A DNA stretch of 40,088 bases from Alphaproteobacteria bacterium. Lineage in GTDB: Bacteria; Pseudomonadota; Alphaproteobacteria; Micavibrionales; Micavibrionaceae. The stretch spans positions 1 through 40,088 of the forward strand of contig JAIXWE010000075.1 of assembly GCA_027482195.1 (NCBI GenBank), read 5' to 3'. Below, piece after piece: positions 33,808 to 40,088 of the stretch; position 1 is the stretch's first letter, and every line of letters begins with the position of its first letter. The translations under genes were made by a program, and so were the position numbers. Under the pieces are notes generated by a model. The model did no database searches, was not told the origin of the DNA, and was given only the letters and a program-made list of their open reading frames with translations.

Positions 33808-34545
33808 CTATCGGCTGGCGGATAAAAAGTAATTTATGGCCACATCATTTTTGTGCAAAGCAAACTCGTTCTTGAGCGGGTTGAAAACCAACCCCGTAAT
33901 ATTTTTTGTTTTCAAGTTATGCGTGAGGCACAGCCGCGCCAGCTCAGCCGGTGTGATGAATTTATGCCAATTATGCGTGCCGCGCGGAACCCAGCCCAGA
34001 ATATATTCCGCCGCAACAATTCCCAAGGCGAAAGATTTTGCCGTGCGGTTGAGGGTTGAAAAAATAACAAGCCCTTTGGGTGTTATCAGCTTTGCCAATG
34101 TCTCAACAAAAAAAGTGGGATGATCAACATGCTCAATTACCTCTAACCCCAAGACCACATCAAATTTTTTCTTGGAAGGGATCAGATCTTCGGCCGCGCC
34201 ACACATATAGGTGATATCAAGCTCCGCATCACGGGCATGATCTTTGGCAACTTGAATGGCGTTTTCATCACCATCAATGCCGGTCACATGAGCACCCAGC
34301 CGCGCCAAACTTTCGCACACAAGCCCGCCGCCACACCCGACATCAAGGATTTTAAGACCCTTGAGGGCCTTGATGGGCGTGTTATCCAGATGAAAATGAG
34401 CAATAATTTGCTCTCTTATATAATGAATGCGGGTGGGGTTCAGGCGATGAAGAGGCTTAAATGGCCCGTTTTCATCCCACCAATGGGCGGAATCCTTGGC
34501 AAAATGGGCGATTTCACTTGGATTGAGGGTGCGCGCTGAGGTCAT
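33808..34545 (-). CDS. ubiG: Ubiquinone biosynthesis O-methyltransferase UbiG
   Basis: SAM-dependent methyltransferase catalysing both O-methylations in ubiquinone synthesis. 245 residues, normal length. FAKDSAHWWDENGPFKPLHRLNP at the start, motif I ILDVGCGGGLVCESLA (66-81), VVLGLEVIEHVDHP, and FFSTLNRT-type segment (VIFSTLNRTAKS) with LGWVPRGTHNWHKFITP are all UbiG hallmarks. It is divergent from lysC with only 53 bases between the starts, and neither start has a clear ribosome site. Downstream on the same strand are the HIG1-like gene and etfBA. Confidence 0.97.
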   Translation of the reverse strand: MTSARTLNPSEIAHFAKDSAHWWDENGPFKPLHRLNPTRIHYIREQIIAHFHLDNTPIKALKGLKILDVGCGGGLVCESLARLGAHVTGIDGDENAIQVAKDHARDAELDITYMCGAAEDLIPSKKKFDVVLGLEVIEHVDHPTFFVETLAKLITPKGLVIFSTLNRTAKSFALGIVAAEYILGWVPRGTHNWHKFITPAELARLCLTHNLKTKNITGLVFNPLKNEFALHKNDVAINYFLSASR

Positions 34546-34598
34546 ACATCTATTTATAGCCTCTGTTCTTTTGATTCAAGTTCTGGCACAAAAAAATA

Positions 34599-35822
34599 AT
34601 GACGCGTGTCGTTGTTAAATTTGGGGGAACATCGGTCGCCGACCCTCAGCGCATTGCCCGCGCGGCCGAAAAGGTTGTGGCGGAACACGCGCGTGGCGTT
34701 CAGGTGGCGGTGGTTGTCTCCGCCATGGCTGGAGTGACCAACCAGCTTTTATCGTATTGTTCCAATACAGCATCAGATTTTGACGCGGCCGAGAAAGACG
34801 CGGTGGTCGCAAGTGGTGAACAAGTCACCGCCGGATTAATGGCCGGAGCCTTGATCGCACGCGGGGTAAAAGCAAGATCTTTTCAAGCATGGCAAGTACC
34901 CATTATGGGCGATGCCCATTTTGGTAAAGCCCGGGTTGAATCCATTCCGTCCAAAAATCTTTTGGCATGTTGGGAGGAAGGTATTATTCCCGTCATTGCC
35001 GGTTTTCAAGCTGTCACACATGACAACCGTGTGATTACCTTGGGGCGCGGTGGGTCGGACACAACGGCCGTTGCGGTGGCGGCCGCACTTAAAGCAGATC
35101 GTTGTGATATCTATACGGATGTGACGGGGGTGTTTACCACCGACCCCAGAGTTGAAAAATCAGCGCGCAAGATTGATCATATTACGTATGAAGAAATGTT
35201 GGAGATGGCATCCATCGGTGCAAAAGTTTTGCATCCGCGTGCGGTTGAGATTGGCATGACCTATCATATTCCAATTCAAGTTTTGTCGAGCTTTGATGAT
35301 GTGATAGGATCAGACCACCCGGGAACATTTATCGGTCAGGAGAGCGTCATGGAAAAACCACATGTCACAGGTGTTGCTTTCTCAAAGGATGAAGCAAAAA
35401 TCACCGTGCTTCATGTTGCCGACATTCCGGGTGTGGCGGCAAAAATTTTGCACCCACTGTCCGATGCCAATATTCCCATCGATATGATTGTGCAAAATAT
35501 TGCGGCCGACGGAAAATATACGGACATGACCTTTACTGTGCCGCGTGCGGAATCGCAACGTGCGATGGCCGCTTTGAAAGAGATCCCCAGTTTGCAAGGT
35601 GCGGATATTCGCGTTGATCACCAAGTTGCGAAATTATCAATTGTTGGCATTGGCATTCGCGGGCAACCCAAATTCGCGCAGACAATGTTCAAAACTTTGG
35701 CTGATATTGGTGTGAATATTCAAGTCATCTCAACATCCGAAATTAAAATCAGTGTTTTGATTGATGAAGGCCGTTTGGACGAATCTGTTCAAGTGTTGCA
35801 CAAGGTTTTTTCATTGGCGTGA
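34599..35822 (+). CDS. lysC: Aspartate kinase
   Basis: Phosphorylates aspartate, the entry to lysine, DAP, threonine and methionine synthesis. 407 residues with the kinase domain (VVVKFGGTSVAD at 4-15; VITLGRGGSDTTAVAVAAALKAD; DVTGVFTTDPRVE) and C-terminal tandem ACT domains (about 265-400), the class that is regulated by lysine and/or threonine. Conserved KISVLIDE near the end. ATG 34599 is fixed by the motif right at the N-terminus. I see no clear Shine-Dalgarno, so initiation may rely on other features. Divergent from ubiG, a conserved alphaproteobacterial order. Confidence 0.96.
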   Translation: MTRVVVKFGGTSVADPQRIARAAEKVVAEHARGVQVAVVVSAMAGVTNQLLSYCSNTASDFDAAEKDAVVASGEQVTAGLMAGALIARGVKARSFQAWQVPIMGDAHFGKARVESIPSKNLLACWEEGIIPVIAGFQAVTHDNRVITLGRGGSDTTAVAVAAALKADRCDIYTDVTGVFTTDPRVEKSARKIDHITYEEMLEMASIGAKVLHPRAVEIGMTYHIPIQVLSSFDDVIGSDHPGTFIGQESVMEKPHVTGVAFSKDEAKITVLHVADIPGVAAKILHPLSDANIPIDMIVQNIAADGKYTDMTFTVPRAESQRAMAALKEIPSLQGADIRVDHQVAKLSIVGIGIRGQPKFAQTMFKTLADIGVNIQVISTSEIKISVLIDEGRLDESVQVLHKVFSLA

Positions 35823-35829
35823 GAGGATC

Positions 35830-36630
35830 ATGAGCGAAGAACATCCAACCTTGCCACATATTGATTTAACCGTCGGAGAGGTTTTGCGCCGCGCGCGGCT
35901 TCAATATAATCTCACCCATGAACGTGTGGCGGCGGATTTGCGCATTCGTGCCGTTTATTTGGATGCGCTTGAGCGCAATGATTACGCTCAGCTTCCGGGA
36001 AAAGTTTATGTAAGCGGGTTTATTCGCGCCTATGCCGATTATTTAGGTTTGGACGGCGAAAAAATGATTGCGTTGTTAAAGCAACAATCGCAAGAAGTTG
36101 TAACCCGGCCCGTCTATGTTTTTCCCGAAGCAACCGATGATTTTAAGATGCCACAAAAACGTGTCATCATCATGGCGTCTGTTGTCGCTTTTCTTTTGCT
36201 GTTGGGGTTTTATCACCTGAACCGTGCGTCACCGCAAGATGATGTGCCGCCCGTGCCAAAAGAATTAACGGCGCAATTGACCGCACCGGCCAAACCCCAA
36301 GTGGAAGAGGCAACCGCAACCATGACCACACCGGCCCCGCCACCGCCGCATCCGATCGTGTTAAAGGCGGTTGAAGATACGTGGTTGGAGATTAGGGGTA
36401 ATGACGGCGCATCGCTTTTTTCACGGGTTTTGTTAAAGGGGGAGGAATATTGGGTTCCCCAAGATCAAGACAAAGCCGCCATGACCACCGGGAATGCCGG
36501 CGGCTTGGTCATTATGGTGGAAGGGGAGGCGTTAGAGCCCTTGGGCAAGATTGGCGAGGTGAAACGTCGCATTCTTTTAAACAAAGACAGTTTGAAAGAC
36601 TTGAAAAAATCTGAAAAATCCGCCATGTAA
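35830..36630 (+). CDS. RodZ-like helix-turn-helix membrane protein (DUF4115)
   Basis: 266 residues. An N-terminal Cro/RodZ-type HTH domain (about 14-85, [32 protein letters not shown] and [18 protein letters not shown]) precedes one transmembrane helix (about 112-130), a Pro-rich linker and a C-terminal DUF4115 periplasmic beta domain (about 185-265, [32 protein letters not shown]). RodZ links MreB to the elongation machinery. GAGAGG just upstream of ATG 35830 supports the start. It is placed 7 bases after lysC and 4 before ispG, a common order in alphaproteobacteria. Confidence 0.92.
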   Translation: MSEEHPTLPHIDLTVGEVLRRARLQYNLTHERVAADLRIRAVYLDALERNDYAQLPGKVYVSGFIRAYADYLGLDGEKMIALLKQQSQEVVTRPVYVFPEATDDFKMPQKRVIIMASVVAFLLLLGFYHLNRASPQDDVPPVPKELTAQLTAPAKPQVEEATATMTTPAPPPPHPIVLKAVEDTWLEIRGNDGASLFSRVLLKGEEYWVPQDQDKAAMTTGNAGGLVIMVEGEALEPLGKIGEVKRRILLNKDSLKDLKKSEKSAM

Positions 36631-36634
36631 GGCC

Positions 36635-37777
36635 ATGGGAAAAGATCATACCTCTGTGCGGCCATGGCGGCAAATCACGCGCCGCACGTCACGCAAAATT
36701 TGGGTTGGTAACGTTCCCGTGGGGGGAGATGCGCCCATCACGGTGCAATCCATGACCAATACCGACACCCGCGATGTCGCCGCCACCATCGCACAAATTC
36801 GTGAGTTGGAAATTGCCGGTGCGGATATTGTGCGCGTATCTTGCCCCGACGAAGAATCGTCATTGGCGTTAAAGCACATTGTGCCGGAAGTGACTGTGCC
36901 GGTCGTCGCCGATATTCATTTCCATTACAAGCGCGCGATTGAAGCCGCGCAAAATGGCGCATCCTGTTTGCGCATCAATCCGGGAAATATTGGTTCCGAT
37001 GAGCGGGTGCGCGATGTCATCAAAGCCGCGAAGGATTATAATTGTTCCATTCGTATTGGTGTGAATGCGGGATCACTGGAGCGCGATTTATTAGAAAAAT
37101 ATGGCGAGCCTTGCCCCGATGCGATGGTGGAATCCGCCATGCGTCACATTCAAATTTTGGAAGATAAAGATTTTTACAATTTCAAAATTTCTTGCAAGGC
37201 GTCGGATGTTTTTATGGCGGTTGCGGCTTATATGCAACTGGCTGAACGGTGTGATTATCCCTTGCATTTGGGCATTACCGAAGCGGGCGGTTTGCGCACG
37301 GGTACCGTGAAATCCGCCATCGGTATTGGCAATTTATTATGGGCGGGGATTGGTGACACGATCCGCGTTTCTCTCTCCGCCGACCCGGTGGAAGAGGTCA
37401 AAGTCGGATTTGATATTTTAAAATCTTTAGGCCTGCGTCATCGCGGGGTGAATGTTATTTCATGCCCATCTTGTGCCCGCCAACAATTCGAAGTGATTAA
37501 GACGGTTGAGGAATTAGAAAAGCGATTAGAGCATATCACAACCCCCATCACGCTTTCGGTGATTGGATGTGTGGTCAACGGCCCGGGCGAAGCGTTGATG
37601 ACGGATATTGGTCTGACGGGCGGTGGGCGTGGCACGCATCAAATCTATCTCGATGGTGATACATCCCATCGTTTGATGGAAGGCGATGAGGGAATTGTTG
37701 ATCACCTTGTCAAAATGGTTGAAGAGCGCGCCGCACTCATCAAGGCCCAAGAAGATACGCAAAAAGACGCGGCGTAA
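36635..37777 (+). CDS. ispG: (E)-4-hydroxy-3-methylbut-2-enyl-diphosphate synthase IspG (GcpE)
   Basis: [4Fe-4S] enzyme of the MEP isoprenoid pathway, converting MEcPP to HMBPP. 380 residues, the short bacterial form. TIM-barrel segments ([49 protein letters not shown]) and the cluster ligands Cys277, Cys280 (SCPSCAR) and Cys312 ([10 protein letters not shown]) with the catalytic-site Glu319 are all present. Starts 4 bases after the rodZ-like stop and ends 2 bases before prfA, so the three are one transcription unit. Confidence 0.97.
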   Translation: MGKDHTSVRPWRQITRRTSRKIWVGNVPVGGDAPITVQSMTNTDTRDVAATIAQIRELEIAGADIVRVSCPDEESSLALKHIVPEVTVPVVADIHFHYKRAIEAAQNGASCLRINPGNIGSDERVRDVIKAAKDYNCSIRIGVNAGSLERDLLEKYGEPCPDAMVESAMRHIQILEDKDFYNFKISCKASDVFMAVAAYMQLAERCDYPLHLGITEAGGLRTGTVKSAIGIGNLLWAGIGDTIRVSLSADPVEEVKVGFDILKSLGLRHRGVNVISCPSCARQQFEVIKTVEELEKRLEHITTPITLSVIGCVVNGPGEALMTDIGLTGGGRGTHQIYLDGDTSHRLMEGDEGIVDHLVKMVEERAALIKAQEDTQKDAA

Positions 37778-37779
37778 CC

Positions 37780-38844
37780 ATGTCTGATCTTCTTAAAAAA
37801 TTAAAACCGGTTGAAGCACGGTACGAAGAAATTTCCGCGTTACTTTCTGCGGGAAATATTTCGGGTGATGCGTATGTCAAGATGACCAAAGAATTTTCAG
37901 ATCTGGAACCCGTGGTCGCGACCATTCGTGCCTATGAAACCGCTTTGAAAGATATGAAGGGTGCGGAAGAGCTTGCATCCGACCCCGATATGAAGGAAAT
38001 GGCGTTTGAGGAAATTCAGCGTTTAAAAAGCATCATTCCAGATTTAGAACATGAGATTCGTTTAGCTCTTATTCCCAAAGATTCCGACGATTCCAAAAAT
38101 GCGATTTTAGAAATTCGCGCCGGCACAGGGGGCGATGAAGCGGCGTTATTTGCCGGCGATTTATTGGGCATGTATCGCGGCTATGCCGCCGCCAAGGGCT
38201 GGCGGTTTGACGTGGTGGAGGCAGCCGAGTCCGATTTAGGCGGGTTTAAAGAAGTGATTGTTGAGGTTTCCGGATCCGATGTGTTTTCACGTCTTAAATT
38301 TGAGTCAGGCGTGCACCGTGTGCAACGCGTTCCCGACACCGAAGCTTCGGGGCGTGTGCATACTTCGGCCGCCACAGTCGCCGTGTTACCAGAAGCGGAA
38401 GATGTTGATATGGAGATCAATGAAACCGATTTGCGCATTGATGTCTATCGCGCAGGTGGCGCGGGCGGTCAGCACGTTAACAAAACGGAATCGGCGGTGC
38501 GCATCACCCACATTCCCACCGGTGTTGTTGTCGCCATTCAAGATGAAAAATCGCAACATAAAAACAAGATCAAGGCGATGAAGATTTTGAAATCGCGTCT
38601 TTATGATGCGCAACGCCAAAAATTATATTCGGAGCGTGCGGCGGATCGCAAAGCACAAGTGGGGTCGGGGGATCGCTCGGAACGGATCCGCACTTACAAT
38701 TACCCGCAATCACGGGTGACGGATCATCGCATTAACCTGACCCTTTATAAAATTGATGACATCATGGCCGGCGCAGGGTTAGAGGAGATTATTAACGCGC
38801 TCACCACCGAGGATCAGGCCGAAAAACTGGCCAGTTTGGAGTAA
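37780..38844 (+). CDS. prfA: Peptide chain release factor 1
   Basis: Recognises UAA and UAG stops and triggers peptide release. 354 residues. The GGQ motif is at 229-231 ([13 protein letters not shown]), and the RF1 stop-codon tripeptide is PDT at 185-187 ([17 protein letters not shown]), fitting the P-x-T of RF1 rather than the SPF of RF2. The window uses TAA, TAG and TGA stops. Relatives normally have prmC next; here a P-loop gene lies between. Confidence 0.97.
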   Translation: MSDLLKKLKPVEARYEEISALLSAGNISGDAYVKMTKEFSDLEPVVATIRAYETALKDMKGAEELASDPDMKEMAFEEIQRLKSIIPDLEHEIRLALIPKDSDDSKNAILEIRAGTGGDEAALFAGDLLGMYRGYAAAKGWRFDVVEAAESDLGGFKEVIVEVSGSDVFSRLKFESGVHRVQRVPDTEASGRVHTSAATVAVLPEAEDVDMEINETDLRIDVYRAGGAGGQHVNKTESAVRITHIPTGVVVAIQDEKSQHKNKIKAMKILKSRLYDAQRQKLYSERAADRKAQVGSGDRSERIRTYNYPQSRVTDHRINLTLYKIDDIMAGAGLEEIINALTTEDQAEKLASLE

Positions 38845-38922
38845 GGCTGATTTTTCTTGACATAGTTCGGATTTCGGGTGCATGAAGGCAGTCACATTCC
38901 AATTTTTTAAGGAGACTGCGTG

Positions 38923-39822
38923 ATGGTTATGCCAATTATAATCGGCCTGCCCGGGGTAGGGAAATCAGAAGTCAACAGGGCTTTAGCCGAGCGCCTCAAT
39001 TGCAAAATTATCTCAACTGAAAATGAGTTTCGTACGTTGCGCGCAATTGGCGCAAATGACGATCACCCCGAAGCCGTGGTCATCAATCTTTTTCTCAAGA
39101 AAGTTTATGAAGATTTCGTTGTTAAGGGCAAAATGACACCTTACAAATTTGCAAGGCTCATGCGCGCTTGTGAGATCGATAAAAACGATTTGACGCAAAA
39201 AAACAGCTTTCACACTGACAAGGTTTTATATTCCTTCGGCATGGATGTTTTCCGCACCTTTGAAGCCGTTGTAAATAAATGGCTTTATGATGAAGGGCAT
39301 TTTGCAGGAAAATTGCCGGATGTTTCTGCTTTTGCGTTGGCAAACCCCGATACACGCAGAATTTTCTCTGCTCAGAATGATTTTGTGCCGGTTCTTTTGA
39401 ATGCGGATCATGAAAGGATTGTCAATAATTTGATGACTGGGTTTGATCAATATGTAGAGCTTAGCCTTGATGCAAAACAATCTGTCCCTGTGCGTGATGA
39501 TTATGATCAAATCGGACTTAAGGCGTTGTATGAGGCTGTTGAGCATGTTGATGAAACAGAAAGTGATTTATATTATGCCGCAATGTGTGCGGGTGCAACG
39601 CGTGAATATTCTTTGATGGCGGCGTGGACAGAAGCGAATAGCCAAGCGCGTGATGTTGTGCGTTCGGCATTTTCTTATCACGCTATGCAACACCGCATGC
39701 AATGTTTGCCTTCCTTGCGCGCGGCGGCAAAAATGACAATTGATATGAACGATGAATCGGGCGGTCAGGCGGCAGTCACACGTGCGGTTGATCGCATTGT
39801 CCGAGAATTAAATCTTGGATAA
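38923..39822 (+). CDS. Divergent P-loop (shikimate-kinase-fold) protein, unrecognised
   Basis: 299 residues from ATG 38923, supported by TAAGGAG at 38908-38914; in-frame GTG 38920 is an alternative. A Walker A motif, GLPGVGKS (8-15), opens the protein, right after a short strand as in shikimate kinases. SAFALANPDTRRIFSAQNDF then VPVLLNADHERIVNNL (about 139-175) aligns by eye with the Gly-rich loop, strand and helix of AroK (GGGAVTHPQTAELLF, IWLQASPATLLTRI), but GGG is lost and the shikimate-binding Asp pair after the P-loop is STENE. Residues 205-299 are charged and helical with no recognised motif. Placed between prfA and prmC, overlapping prmC if that starts at TTG 39815. A nucleotide-binding role is inferred only from the P-loop; the substrate is unknown. 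A separate complete aroK exists at 15 kb. Confidence 0.75.
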   Translation: MVMPIIIGLPGVGKSEVNRALAERLNCKIISTENEFRTLRAIGANDDHPEAVVINLFLKKVYEDFVVKGKMTPYKFARLMRACEIDKNDLTQKNSFHTDKVLYSFGMDVFRTFEAVVNKWLYDEGHFAGKLPDVSAFALANPDTRRIFSAQNDFVPVLLNADHERIVNNLMTGFDQYVELSLDAKQSVPVRDDYDQIGLKALYEAVEHVDETESDLYYAAMCAGATREYSLMAAWTEANSQARDVVRSAFSYHAMQHRMQCLPSLRAAAKMTIDMNDESGGQAAVTRAVDRIVRELNLG

Positions 39823-39826
39823 TCAT

Positions 39827-40088
39827 GTGGCGCGCGCGGATTTAAAAGAAAAACTGCGCGCCGCTGGTGTTGAAAATCCGGATTTAGAATTGCGCATTCT
39901 TTTGCGTGATCTGGGTGATTTTGACGACACCGCGATTCTTTTGGGGTGCATACCCGACCCGTTGCCAGCCGTAATTTTAAGTGCGATTGATCAGCGTCTC
40001 ACGGGGAAACCTTTGAGCCGTATTTTAGGCTATCGTGAATTTTATGGCCGCCGATTTTATTTAAATGACGCAACGCTTGATCCGCGCG
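39827..40088 (+). CDS. prmC: N-terminal part of PrmC (HemK), release factor methyltransferase
   Basis: The frame is open to the window end. Visible residues are a helical N-terminal domain: VARADLKEKLRAAGVENPDL then LELRILLRDLG, and at the end QRLTGKPLSRILGYREFYGR followed by RFYLNDATLDPR, the PrmC signature just before the methyltransferase domain. PrmC methylates the Gln of the GGQ motif in release factors, in keeping with prfA nearby. GTG 39827 is chosen as start; TTG 39815 in the same frame is possible and would overlap the P-loop gene by 8 bases. The SAM-binding domain lies beyond the window. Confidence 0.9.
   Translation, partial: MARADLKEKLRAAGVENPDLELRILLRDLGDFDDTAILLGCIPDPLPAVILSAIDQRLTGKPLSRILGYREFYGRRFYLNDATLDPR

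Noticed and set aside
33801-33814. Short hairpin CCGAT/ATCGG at the ubiG stop
   Set aside because: Only five base pairs and no T-tract, so not a convincing terminator.
1-40088. CRISPR arrays, insertion sequences, prophage genes, tRNA or rRNA genes
   Set aside because: No regularly spaced repeats, no transposase or integrase beyond XerD, and gaps between genes are too short or lack tRNA-like folds by eye. A tRNAscan or Infernal run would settle small RNAs.

Overview
The window is a dense stretch of chromosome from an alphaproteobacterium of moderate G+C. This rests on families largely confined to that class (TIGR02186/Alph_Pro_TM, DUF2125, the MJ0042-type zinc-ribbon protein, the small HIG1-like twin-membrane protein, the RHH_4 regulator, the C-terminal J-domain protein) and on class-typical gene orders: murJ-trpS, usp-nfu-tsaB, accA/xerD next to aroK-aroB-corC, secA-ppiC-mutT, ftsE-ftsX-ydcF-plsC-DUF2125, lysA-lptM-tlpA, etfB-etfA, ubiG/lysC, and ispG-prfA-prmC. 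A relative of Rhodospirillales or Micavibrionales is plausible, but the order cannot be fixed from this sequence. I see no tRNA, rRNA, CRISPR array, insertion sequence or prophage gene. No stretch over 300 bases lacks a gene; the longest gaps are 157-189 bases (11798-11954, 14842-14999, 21541-21729).

Layout. 1-3.5 kb: an edge ORF, ubiE (ubiquinone), then divergent murJ and trpS. 3.6-9.9 kb: a secreted protein of unknown role, a TSUP exporter with its TIGR02186 partner and a universal stress protein, Nfu, a polysaccharide deacetylase relative that has lost its metal ligands, a RutE-like nitroreductase, tsaB, and a J-domain protein. 10-15 kb: bolA, an RHH regulator, accA, xerD, and two secreted or anchored low-complexity proteins. 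15-18 kb: aroK-aroB-corC. 18-24 kb: an alpha/beta hydrolase behind secA, a parvulin-type lipoprotein PPIase, mutT and a methyltransferase. 24-28 kb: a five-gene envelope operon, ftsE-ftsX-ydcF-plsC-DUF2125, joined throughout by 4-base ATGA overlaps. 27.8-31.9 kb: an MJ0042 zinc-ribbon protein, lysA with the tiny lipoprotein gene lptM, a TlpA-like thioredoxin and a pentapeptide-repeat protein. 31.9-34.5 kb: ubiG, a HIG1-like protein and etfB-etfA. 34.6-40.1 kb: lysC, a RodZ-like protein, ispG, prfA, an unrecognised P-loop protein, and the start of prmC.

Taken together this is core biology: envelope building, protein export and folding, quinone, isoprenoid, shikimate and lysine synthesis, and translation termination. 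The most unusual points are: (1) a divergent shikimate-kinase-fold P-loop protein between prfA and prmC; (2) a deacetylase-family protein with all three catalytic motifs degenerate; (3) absence of argJ and argH from the two places where relatives usually carry them; (4) a pair of identical palindromes upstream of accA.
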